A DNA stretch of 64,000 nucleotides from Protea cynaroides (lineage: Eukaryota > Streptophyta > Magnoliopsida > Proteales > Proteaceae), in the NCBI GenBank assembly GCA_028583415.1, contig CM053269.1, positions 41,281,016-41,345,015 of the forward strand. The letters run 5' to 3'. Positions 36,621 to 48,059 of this stretch are shown here, piece by piece; within the stretch, counting starts at the first letter, position 1, and the number at the start of each line of letters is the position of its first letter. Made by a program: the position numbers and the translations under genes. A model generated the notes under the pieces. That model did no database searches, had not been told where the DNA came from, and worked only from the letters and a program-made list of their open reading frames with translations.

Positions 36621-39251
36621 ATGATCTCTCGTCGAGCCCTAGTCTCTCTGAGACAACAAGCTGCGGGATCTGCTCGCAAGACCAACATTATTGGTGCTCG
36701 TTTCTCAGCTGCAACCCCGTCGTCTACAAGCCTTTTCCACCAGAGGCGATTCTCTCTGAGAAATCTATTCTCATCTTCATCTACATGGGTCTCTATTACG
36801 GATAACAAGATTGATAATGGGGTATTGTTAGTTCGGGGCTTGGCCACCAGATCGGCGGATTCCTCGGCTAACAGGCCCCCGAAAGAAACAATTCTTCTTG
36901 ACGGGTGCGACTTCGAGCATTGGCTCGTGGTCATGGAGCCTCCCGACCCTAACCTCACCCGTGACGAAATCATCGATAGCTATCTCAAAACCCTGGCTCA
37001 GGTTGTTGGCAGGTATTTTTGTTGCATTTCTACCTTTCTCTAACCTATTCGTTATCTTTTTGTTATCGTGTGTTGAGGAAAGTAATCTACAGAGTTTTGC
37101 GTATTTTTATTTGTTTGCTTCTCTGTTCAATTTTGCAGTGAAGAGGAAGCTCGGAGAAAGATCTATTCAGTGTCCACGAGGCATTACTTTGCCTTCGGAG
37201 CTCTTGTTTCAGAAGAACTATCTTATAAAATTAAGGGTTTGTAACATCTCTCTCTTCCTCACGCAAATGAAAACAATAAAAAAATGGAGAGTCGTTCACT
37301 GTTTCTTGTTGAGATTTCGGTTTATATTTTCTGTTTTTTGTTTGGACAGAGCTGCCTAAGGTTCGATGGGTTCTTCCTGATTCTTATCTGGATGTGAAGA
37401 ACAAGAGTTACGGAGGTAAGATTCGAATATCTTTCTTCACTCATCTCCTTCTCTGTGTTAGAGCTTAAATATTTTCGTATACTATGCTGAATAACAAATT
37501 TTCTTTTTCTCTGTGTTAGTATTGGAAAGTAACTTTTATTCTTTATTTGTTGAACTACAAATTATATTATAAGTTGAAACTTCTGATTTTCTTTTTTGAT
37601 AAGCTATAACTTTTGATTATTTTCATGTTCTCTTTGAACTGGTATTAGTTCAAATCTCTCTGCCGTGTGCAACAAGAGGGGATGTTGCACTGTGAGTTTT
37701 CTTTTTCAATGGAAGATTATCAAGTTGTCTGTGTGTGTGTAGTTTCCTTTCCTTGTTCTCATATGTTTTATAGCTGAGCTCTCTTGTTTGTTTATTGCTT
37801 GAGAACTGCAACCTTTGCTTTTGTCCATCTACTTCGTCTTTTCTTGTCTAGTTCTATAACATCGCCTCACTTTTATATGAGTTTAGCTCTTTTCGACTTG
37901 ATTATGTTCTGGAATCCGATATCTGACAATTCTCTATTTCTCACTCACTTCTACAGGAGAACCTTTTATTGACGGGCAAGCCGTACCTTATGACCCCAAG
38001 TATCATGAGGAATGGGTTCGGAACAATGCCCGTGCAAATGAAAGATCAAGGCGTAATGACAGGCCAAGGAATTTTGATAGGTCAAGGAACTTTGAGAGGC
38101 GAAGGGAGAACATGAACAGGGATATGTCACCACCTGCTCCACCCCCTCCAATGCCAAAGCCTGAATTCCAGAACCAGGGTGCTTCAAGGCAGGACATGCC
38201 ATCTCCAGTGCAGAACACAGGTTTTCAGAGCAAGTTCATGCCACCTCCAGTGCAGAACACAAGTTTGCAGAGCAAGGACTTGCCTCCTCCAGTGCAGAAT
38301 TCAGGTTTTCAGAGCAATGGCATGCCACCTCCAATGCAGAATCATGATTTCCATGGTAAAGACATGAACATGCCACCTCCTACACAGAATTGGAATGCCC
38401 AGAGTAGTGTGCCACCGCCTGCTCAGAATTGGAATTCTCAGAGTAGCATGCAACCACCTACACAGAATATGAATTCTCAAAATAGGGGCATGCCACCTCT
38501 TCAACAAAGTTGGAATGCTCAGAGTAACATGCCACCTCCTCCACAAAATTGGAATGCACAGAGTAGCACGCCTCCGCAACCTAATTGGAATGCCCAGAGT
38601 AGGAACATCCCACCTGCACCACAAAATTGGAATGCCCAGAGTAGGGACATCCCACCTCCACCACAAAATTGGAATGCCCAGAGTAGGGACATCCCACCTC
38701 CACCACAAAATTGGAATGCCCAGAGTAGGGATGCAGGTATGCAATCTCCTACACAGAATTGGAATTCCCAAGGTGGGGATGTGAAAATGGAACCTCCAAC
38801 ACCAAGTTGGAATTCACAGGGTCGGAACATGAACATGCCACCTTCAACGCAGAATTGGAATCCGCAGAGCAGGGACATCCCCCCACCTGCACATAACCAA
38901 GAATTCCAAAGTAGGGACATGCGAGCCCCAATTCAGAATTGGGATGCCCAGACCTCAGGCCTTGGAAATGCTCCAAATGTAAATTATCAAAATAGGGATC
39001 CAGCGATGGGAGGGGGCTTTCCGAACAGAGACCAAATGAAGAATACACCTAGTAATATAACTATGGGCAATGTGCAGGGTAGAGACTACCAAAGCAGGGA
39101 CATACCTGGTAACATTGGCATCAACACAGAGAACAGAGATCATCAAGAACGGGACCAAACTGAGCAAAATATGGCAAATACAAGTAGAGACTACCAAACA
39201 CGGGATATGCCCAGTGAAAATTATGAATATGCGGCCAACAGAAGCTTTTAA
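36621..39251 (+). CDS. MORF: Multiple organellar RNA editing factor (MORF/RIP, DAG-like), long repeat tail
   Basis: Four exons with GT-AG borders and matching phases: 36621-37012, 37139-37236, 37350-37415 and 37957-39251 (TAA), giving 616 residues. Residues 1-80 are rich in Arg, Ser and Ala and lack acidic residues early on, as in mitochondrial or dual targeting peptides. Residues about 89-205 are the MORF domain ([68 protein letters not shown]). Residues about 211-235 are Arg/Asn-rich. From about 248 the protein is a Pro/Gln/Asn/Trp repeat tail with unit like [14 protein letters not shown]. In the family, MORF proteins bind PPR proteins and each other in C-to-U editing complexes of mitochondria and plastids. 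The tail suggests the MORF4/MORF8 branch, but the exact member is not certain. Confidence 0.92.
38155..38960 (+). repeat. Coding minisatellite in MORF exon 4
   Basis: Repeats of about 42 bp encode a 14-residue unit around [14 protein letters not shown], with roughly 15-20 more or less diverged copies. Three successive copies at about 38622-38730 are nearly identical in DNA, indicating recent expansion. The repeat also keeps other frames open, which explains the long minus-strand frames here. Confidence 0.9.
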
Positions 39252-41393
39252 TTCTCACAAGATAAATTTTCAAGCATTGAAGGTTTAAGTTTGGAACTTT
39301 ATTGGATAAGGCTAAGGTTTGTTCTCTTGGTGTTTGGTGTCACTGTTCAAGATGTAAGGTTTTGATGATAGACAGTCATGCATCCTAAGACCCTTTTATT
39401 AGGTTTAGCACTAGTTCATATGATAATTTGCAACATAGTGTCTGCTGAGAAGGTTATCTTTTTATCAAGTGAATGCTACTGAATTATACCTTATATACTA
39501 CAAATTTTATCTTCATTTGTAGATTAAATTGTTGTTTATTACATTATCCAATTATAAATGTTATCTCTTGTTGTTTTTTGATTTATTTGACTTTAGTTTA
39601 GATGAACCTGATATCCTGCATTTACAGTACTCTTTATAAGTAGTGAAAAAAAAGTGCTTTTTAAGAGAGAGAGCCAGGCGTGATTCTTAATGTGTTCGTA
39701 GTCTGAAATTTCTGTTAAGAATTTGGCAATGCATGTATGTTGAGGAAGGACTGTTGTTTCTAGAAAGTTGTTCTCCAAGTAATTTTGTCAGGTATTATGG
39801 AGTTCTTATTTTTATTCTGTTTTGGGGTGGTATTTAGGTATGTATTGCATTTTGTGTGTAACTTAAACAACATATTTTGAATACGTTTTCCTACATAATA
39901 CGGATGCCTCATCCTCCATCTCTACTTGTTATACACGCATATCACTCTATTTAAAATTCCACTCTATTTAAAATTCTTTATATATTAAATTGTTAATGTT
40001 AGCTTATTTAGGTATGCTCCTTCATATTTCATCTATTTTTGAATTTATTTATTAAAAATATTTATTTGTACTGTAAATGAATTATGTGGATGTGGGCCTT
40101 CGAAATTGAGATTGGTATATGATTTCACATGTATATATGAAACCAAAAGAGAGATTAGTGTCTGTCTGGAATCTCAATTCCTGAAAACAGTGTTACAATT
40201 ATATGAACAGAATGCCTAGTTCTATGATCCCTAGTTATGAGCAACTTTTGAGTTAAAACTTGAGGGCAACAATCAGCTATTTATTAAGCTAATTAAATCA
40301 ATATTTAACCATTTATATAGATCTGATGGACGCATTTTCAATACTAGTTAAAATTTTTTGAACCTAATAGGGAGAGAGAGACCCAGAAATAATTTTTTTG
40401 AGAAAGAACATGATAAGAGAGAGACTAAGACTGACCCACTTCTTCTAGATTGAGCTCTACAACCCTGGCAATGGCAGCAATGTCGTCTTGACCTGGAGAG
40501 ACTCTAGCAATGCCAAGCGGTTGACGAAGAGGAGAAGCGATTGGCCAGGAAACCCAAAAACATTCTCCCACATGCATTGATTTAGTGAAGGGGAATTGCT
40601 GAGATCTATTCAATTAGTAAGGTCAAGAAACTCAAAACACTCGCGTCTAACACTGATGCAAAGAAATAAGGATTCTCTTGAGTACTACTGAAACTGTTTG
40701 CTTTCTCTAGATCTGATAATGGTTATTTGAAGATATTTCTTCATATCTTTAGACTTTTCCATCATTAGCATTAGTGAGTTTTGTCTTCAATTTTCTATTC
40801 TGCTACCAGCTACTTAATTCCCAATACCCATACGGATTTTGGTTCCTTTGGGGAGGCTTATTGACGACTTAAAGGATTAGAGTTATAAAACCACAAGTAA
40901 ATTCAGGATCCCTTGGGGAGGCCAATTGGACAGAAACTCAGGTCGAGTGGCCTGTTTAACAGAGCCGTCAGAGGACTCTTTGAGAAACCTGAAATAATTA
41001 AATAGATAAAAGTTCTTTGGGGTTTTTGAACCGGATCAAATTCTTGTTCTGATTTAGTGATTAAACAGTAATATGAAACCTTAAACAATAACAGAAATCT
41101 GGTTCCTGCAATCAGATCCATAAAACCAGAATTTGAGAAGAGTTGCAGTAGAATTCTAGAAATGGGTGTCGCTAGCAGCTGCGTTGAGGGGAGTCAACGT
41201 TCTTGTGAAGATCAGTAGGAAGGTGGCCTTCTAATTCCTCTCTTTTTTCTCTCCATTTGCATAGAGGGGAGGTGTAACCTATTTCTAGTGAATAAGGGTT
41301 TTCTTTCTCCCACTTTGATTTCTCTGTTCTTTCTTGGTTTGAGTTTCATCAATTGAGTACAATCCGACCTGTAACGGAGGCCTAATCAGTGAG
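39252..41393. other. MORF 3' flank and intergenic DNA
   Basis: AT-rich DNA with no recognised gene. Short tandem words occur (for example ACTCTATTTAAAATTC twice at about 39944-39975). Its right part (from about 40430) is less AT-rich and may belong to an unrecognised repeat. Confidence 0.45.
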
Positions 41394-41515
41394 TTTCCAT
41401 GGGTTTACAGGGCTGTTTTATCTTGCGAGATCAGTTCACACCAATTGGTTGCACTAGTACCGGAAATTTAGGTCTTAAGAACTGTGACTGGTAGGACAAC
41501 TCAGCCCCACCCATT
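41394..41515 (+). repeat. Diverged copia LTR-end fragment
   Basis: The text GGGCTGTTTTATCTTG, then GGAAATTTAGGTCTTAAG and ACTCAGCCCCACCC, follows the same order as the 3' part of the copia LTRs at 4987-6005 and 10590-11619. It seems to be a small relic of a related LTR. Confidence 0.5.
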
Positions 41516-41519
41516 CTTT

Positions 41520-43770
41520 AAGTTCTTGCGAGCTCCTCTTCGGGTTGTTGCCCATATGGCGAGAATGCTGCTGTGCATGTGGGTGTCGGTCATGATGTTC
41601 ATGACTTTGCAGAGGAACCACATGTTCGTCACCTCAACAGTGAGCTTCCGGTTTTTCTTCCTTCTAATGACTGTCCACCTCAGCCAATGCATGTTGCTGA
41701 CGGACACCGCCTGCCTTATGGGTTACAACAAGGTCATAATCCTCCTCCATTCCCTCTTTCACAATATCGGCAGGCCATCATTGCAGATTACTTATTACCT
41801 AACCTGGATTTGGCCTCTGCTATTTAAGCCTTGTGCCTCGTTTATCTGACCTTAATCTTAATCAGGGTCGTCCATTACTTTTGGCAACCATTAGTCCTAA
41901 TATGTCTGAGCTGGCCTCGATTCATCATGAGGATCACCCTTTGGAACTGCTTTTTCTTTTGTCCCGTGCACACAATTTAAGCTCCCACCCCAATGCCTCT
42001 GCATTTTTACTCCCTGGATCTCATGGTACTACTGTGGTTCCGATTGTTAGTAGGGGTGAAACTCTTCACCATTCAGCTAAAAGGGCAAGATCATCCACTC
42101 ATACTACAGAGGAACTGGAACATGGTGATGGTTATTTTTTATCCTTCAAACCCGTGGTGGCTGGGGACAATCAGTCCCACGGTTGCAATGAAGCTTCTCA
42201 GTTGGAATTGTCAAGGTCTGGGGAGTCCTTTGACAGTTTGTGCTCTGTTTAATCTCCTTCATTCTTAAAACCTAATGTTATCTTTTTTATGGAGACGAAG
42301 ATGCGTAGAAGGAAGTTGGAAGCTATCTTTCAAAAGTCAAATTTTGTGCATTCGATTATTATTGAGCCCTACAATTTTGCTGGTGGGTTAGCATTATTGT
42401 GGCAGGATCATCTTGCTATTGAAGTCATTTCGGTTAATTCCAGAATTATTGATTGTTTGGTCCGATGGTCTAGCTAGTCCAGCTTTTATATAACTTGCAT
42501 CTATGGTGACCCAGTGAAAGCGCGTAGGCTAGAGGTTTAGTAGCAAATGAAAAGCCTTAGTGCTCAGAGGTCAGAAAAATGGGTCTGTATTTTTGACTTT
42601 AACTCATATTTATCATGGAGGGAAAAGGTCGGGGGGGAATTCAGATTGCTTGCAAGATTGTTTGCTTTTTCGACAGGTTATTGATGAATGTCCTTTACTC
42701 GATCTATCTACTCAAGCGCCTACGTATACTTGGAATAATAAAAGGCAAGGAGTGGACAATATCCAGATCAAACTGGATAGAGTTTTCGTTAACTGAAGTT
42801 GATCGACTCACTTTTCATCTGCTTTTGCTAAGGTTGGCCCGTCCTTTGGCTTTGATCATAGTCCTTTAATCCTTTAGACAAAAGGAACTTTTTGCTGAGG
42901 ACAACGACCTTCCGGTTTGAAGCAACTAGGATTCGTCATGAAAATTGCCGTCGGGTAGTTGATCAAAGTTGGCACGGTGTTAGGTATGGTTCAGCTGCGG
43001 ATTTGGTGGTGACAAAGCTTCAAGATAGTAAAGAAGCTTTCCAAGTTTGGAATCGTGATGTATTTGGTAAGATTCAAACCAATATTTTACATCTTAAGAC
43101 AAAACTGTATAACCTTCAGCAACGAAAGAGGGGGGGATTTCTCTCAGCATGAGAATGTTCTTATATGCAAACTGGAGGAAGAATTGCTATGCGAGGAAAT
43201 ACTTTGGAAGCAAAAATTACGGGTGGATTAGTTAAAATTTGGAGATGCATATACCCATTTTTTTTCCACGCTACTGCCATTAACCAGCGGCGTCAAAATC
43301 GCATTTTGCAGATATAACTTAGCCCTAGAGTTTGGTCACAGAATGAAGGTGAAAACTACTCTTGCCTTTTTTAATTATTTTTCCGCTGCCTTCACTTCTG
43401 AAGGGACTTCAGCCTCTGATTTATCGGAGATTTTGGATTGTATTTCACCAGCAGTTTCAACCGATATGAATGAACAATTGTTGAAGGTTCCTTCTGTGGA
43501 TGAAATTAAGCAAGCAGTGTTCAGTCTTGGATCATTTAAATCCCCCGGACTTGATGGATTTCCGCATTGCTTTTATCAGACCTTCTGGCAAACTACCGAG
43601 GACTGTATCAAGTTTGTGATCGATTTTTTTTATAGTGGTAGTCTTCCTCCTTTGCTAAATAAGACATATCTCTGTTTAATATAGAAAGTCAAGCAATCGG
43701 AATCTCTTGATCATTTCCGCCCTATTAGCCTTTGCAATGTGGCTATGAGGATTATATCTAAAAGAAAAAA
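41520..43770 (+). pseudogene. LINE ORF2 N-terminal part (endonuclease, start of RT)
   Basis: AP-endonuclease-like text with the SWNCQGLG start and the METK motif is broken by at least one stop after each short frame (for example at 42266-42268). The segment 43343-43684 has the RT lead-in around IKQAVFSLGSFKSPGLDGF, and then loses similarity near 43770 after FRPISLCNVAMRIISK. Confidence 0.82.
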
Positions 43771-44101
43771 TTTCATCTAGACCCCATCAAAGATCGTTAA
43801 CATCATCTACACCTGAAAACTTTGGCTGTGGTAATCAAAGAAGTCCATTCCGTCCATTGATTCCCATTAGATGCTGACGTCTGGTGGATTGTAATATTTT
43901 AGAGACGTTAATACCCTTTTGGCCTGTTGAAAAGACCATTATACCCCAGTCATTTTTCTATCTATTCTTATTTGAGACCTTTGCTGATATCTTCTCTTCT
44001 CTGTTGAGTTTTTATGAGTTGCTGAGAAAGCATATCAGAAACTGATTTTTTTTCTCTTTCAATCCACTATACAGCGAAACAGGCTTTACTAAGAAAAAAA
44101 G

Positions 44102-44521
44102 ATGGTCACCGGATTCCGCCGTTCACTTTCGTTTTCCACCTCAAGTCCCCAACGCTCCCCATCGCTGGAGAAATCCCACCACGTTAGATCAATCAGTCTC
44201 CCATGCAAATCTCACCCCTTGGTCTCTCATCTCAAGAATAAGATGAACGAGATGAGGAGCTAGGAATCTAAATTACAAGCCTCCACCAGAGCTTCTTCAG
44301 TTTGGCTATGTAAGGGATTGATCCTGCTCAAGAACGGCCATGACTGCTTCGACGATCTCCTAGATCTTCCCCAGACGTAGGAGTGTCTCCGCCGTCAATC
44401 CGACTGGGTCGAGAATCTTCTAGAAGATTTCCTCTACTTCGTCAATGTCTACGACATCTTCCAATTTTCAGTTGTTGCTTTGAAAGAACAACAGTTGGCT
44501 GCTCTTATCGAACAATGTTGA
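44102..44521 (+). pseudogene. DUF241/BPS1-like gene fragment inside the LINE
   Basis: One reading frame of 140 codons, starting at an ATG, matches the N-terminal half of plant DUF241 proteins as known from memory. Visible text includes SLEKSHHVRSISLPCKSHPL, FDDLLDLPQT, SDWVENLLEDFLYFVNVYDI and FSVVALKEQQLAA. Two in-frame TAG stops (44261-44263, 44378-44380) interrupt it and it ends at TGA 44519-44521, well short of the usual family length of almost 300 residues. DNA before the ATG (43780-44101) looks like a gene leader. Function of the family is poorly known. Confidence 0.75.
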
Positions 44522-44889
44522 TTTTTTTTTCCAGTTCAATAGATCTGATTTATATTCAATTTTCAGATCGATATTACAGCATCTTCAATTTCAGATCGAG
44601 TTTATGATCAATATTCAGATCGAGATTTAGAATCAGTTTGTTATCCCATGGCTCTGTGATGCCCTCTTTGATACTCCCAGCAGCTTTGGCTCACTGTTAT
44701 GGCGCCCTCACCAGCAACTTCCATTGCAGGTTCCTCTACAAGAATTTCTACTCCGTGAAACACACTGGAGAATTTCAAACAGGAGGAATGGCTCATGCTT
44801 AGAGAATTCCGTTGGAGGGAGGCTGAGAGAGAGAGAGAGAGAGAGAGAGCAGAGAAGATGGCGTGGTGAGTTTAGAGTAATCCAAATGC

Positions 44890-45802
44890 TTCCTGGGTTA
44901 AGTTTCTTTAGGCTATCTATTATCCTTATGATGATTTTCTTTTTGCTAGATTGGGATCTAATCCTTACTGGCCTTGGCATAGCGTTTATTGAAGGCTAGG
45001 AGATTTTATTAAAAGGGCTGATTTGGAAGATTGGCATAGGCACAGAGGTTTGCATTTGGGAGGATCAGTGGATTCCAACTTTAAAAGATTGTAAAATCAG
45101 ATCTATTAGACCAGCGTATAAGGATTTTTCCTGTCTTTGAGCTGATTGATCCAGTAAACCATGTATGGAAAGATGAGGTGCTAGCAAATCTGTTTCAAGT
45201 CGATGAGGTGGTTGCTATTAAGGCTATAGGTTTTTTCATGACGAGGATAGTTTGATATGGCAAGGTACAAAAGATGGCAAATTCACTGTTAAAAGTGCTT
45301 ATTTAATGTTAGCAGATGCGAAGAAGAATCAGCTTTTAGAGCTTCCTTCCTTTTCAAGATCGGTGAGTTGGAAATCGGTGCCTGAGATGGTTTGGCACAA
45401 GATTTGGTCATGTAAATCATTATCAAAGATCAAAGATTTTCTTTAGCGATGCTGTGCGCAAGGATTTCCTTTGGGTGTTAATCTTCACAAACGGCAGATT
45501 GGATCTAACATGCTTTGTAGGCGATGTGGTTCGGAGGAGGAATCAATTGCTCATATTTTGCTCAGGTGCCCTTTTGCCAGGGTTGTGTGGGTGGGGTCTA
45601 GCATGGCCTTTATTATTCCTTCACATGAAGAGCTTACATTCCATAATTGGCTTCAATCGGTTCTGTCTATCAATTTGGTCTCTGAAGCCTATGGTCGTTC
45701 GATTTTCACTCTTGTAACCTTCATTTGTTGGCATCCGTGGTTATCTCAGAATCAGCTCTATTTTGAGAGTAAGGAGAGTTCTCCTCAGGAAGTGATTTCC
45801 TA
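44890..45802 (+). pseudogene. LINE ORF2 middle part (post-RT and zf-RVT)
   Basis: Starts with text like AIYYPYDDFLFARLGSNPYWPWHS and passes through GKFTVKSAYLMLADA (about 45279) into the zinc-finger-like zf-RVT region with CRRC and H-x-L-L-R-C. Frames shift several times. It ends where the gypsy LTR begins. Confidence 0.82.
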
Positions 45803-47967
45803 TGTCACACCCCAATTCTGGCTGAATTAGAAATGTGAGTGAACTGTCACTAAACCAACAGTTCACACTAGGATCTCAATAAGACCGTGTCCACACATAC
45901 AAACCATTGCATACTAACCATAATCAAAATATAATTAAATACAGTGGAAGTCCTAACATAATTGAACTGAGTATTCTATTGATAAATAAATAGTTTATCC
46001 AATTATCCAAATATCAAAGCGTAAATAATATCTTTACATTGTTTATAAGTCAAAACTGAAATAAAATAAAATAAAATAAAGAATCCTAGAGGTACACGCA
46101 GTAAGGGCACTCACATGAAGCGTCATGCTCGTTCTCTCCTACTTGCACATCCAAGGCAGCAACACCTCCGTACACTGGAGTGTCTACGAAATTTACCACA
46201 GTATAACCTGCATTAACATCTAAAAACATGTATATATACAAGGGTGAACTCACAGCTTAGTTCAATAAAAAAATCAGACAATGCAACAAGCAATATGCAT
46301 GAGTAACATTCACATTTGGTCTGGTATACTTACACAATGCTATGATAAGGTTTGGTGGTCATCGCACCTGCATGCATGAGAGTGTGAGCACGCCCAGCAG
46401 ATCACACACAGATGTCGCCCTACATCTTTCACTCCGGTATAGAAATAGAGTTAGAGTCTGGTGGGCAGGCAACACCTCAATCCCACGTCCTCCCCCTATA
46501 CCCTACAACGTATCAATACTTACACCCCTATTGGGGAGGACTTGCAAGTGAGTTCGTCACTAACCAAGCCTATATGTCATCACAGTATCCAAGACTCTAT
46601 CCCAACATGGCTCCCTATGACATAGAGATAGGGCTCGAGTCAGGCGGTCAGGCTATAGACCACAATGCCACATCCTCTCCCTGATACCTTACCCGTACCA
46701 AGCATGCTAAGATAGAAGCGATATGAAAAGATGCTAGTGTGAGGAATGATCCCAAACCCCAGGCCCTTCCTATTACACACCAACGAAAACATTCACATGT
46801 CTAACACACAATCGTAGCATAGCGAGTATGCATGAACAATTATAATAACAAAAATAAAGATGACTTATTAATATGCACAATCATACGCTACAGATACATG
46901 AATAATTAACAACGTTTTATTGTTATTAGTTAATTAAGGTTTAGGTCTGATTCCCTTACCAAACGCTTGATAAGAAATCTCATCTGTGTTACAGAGTCTA
47001 ACCTCGCTGTCAACAGGTCCTACATATCATTAGGGTTTTGTTAGAATTAGATCCATAGGATTTACATTGGTTGGAACCCAACTGGGTCAAAACCCACCCC
47101 AGTTTGTATATACCTGTCGTAGGTCACTGTACAGTGGTGTGATCGGTATGGTCGACCGAACACTTCTGGGAGCCTTCCCGAGAGTTACCGGTCGTAGTAC
47201 CGGTCACACCTAGTGCCACCGGTATGGTTGACCGGTATACCTCCGTAAGACCACCAACATGGTGTTCGTCTTTCGTCGGTCTTCCAACTTAACATCTAGG
47301 GTTCCTCCTATGCATTCTAGGCTTGAGCAACATATTAGGATGAGTTTTATCTCCCATTCTAGTCCTACATTCTGATGAACCCTAGTTTAGAATTCATATC
47401 TAGGTCCATCGAACGAATTAGGGTTTATCGACAAGGTAGGGTTTTGGATCAATACCTAGTCTTGCATGGTATTGATCAACATCTAAATCAACCTAAGAAC
47501 TAGAGAGGTACAAGCACTTGCCGTTGGTCTATGAACTATGACGTTCTTCTTCCAACGGAGTCTCCTCTGCAATCTTCCGTAGCTCCTTTCTCCTCCCTCT
47601 TTAGATCTCCTTCTCGCTCTAGGGTTTGTAATAGTCAACATAGAGGATTTAAGGAGGTTTAGGAATCATTATATACACTAAGATAGGTTTTATGAGAGTT
47701 TTTACATAAGATGAGTCTCTAAGATTGAGATTTAGAAGGCGGGACCCACTAAGATTTGTTTCCAAACCTAATTGGTCTACCTGTGTAGACATACAGGTTG
47801 ACCGGTATGGTAGACCGGTATAAAATTCCTAAATCTGTTTTGTCTATTTTCGTACCTGGACTTGTGGTTTGTTATCTGCTTATCATGTCTGGTCCGGTTA
47901 TGATTGGAAAACTTGTCACGACACAAAATATAAGTTTAGATCGGGTCCGTGGAGTGTGGGTCTTACA
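45803..47967 (-). repeat. 3' LTR of the gypsy element
   Basis: Aligns over its full length with the 5' LTR once the nested solo LTR is removed. Contains repeated ACCGGT-rich text around 47150-47240. Confidence 0.9.
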
Positions 47968-48059
47968 ACTCCCCCATCTTTAAAAGATATTTCATCCCCA
48001 AAATTTGCATGTAGGTTTCACAATTCCCCCACCCTTAAAAGAAATTTCGGCCTCGCAAT

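Noticed and set aside
36560..36973. 137-codon minus-strand frame opposite MORF exon 1
   Set aside because: Shadow of the real coding exon, no independent motif.
38003..39197. Several long minus-strand and alternate plus-strand frames in MORF exon 4
   Set aside because: Kept open by the coding minisatellite; the plus-strand frame joined to the MORF domain is the real one.
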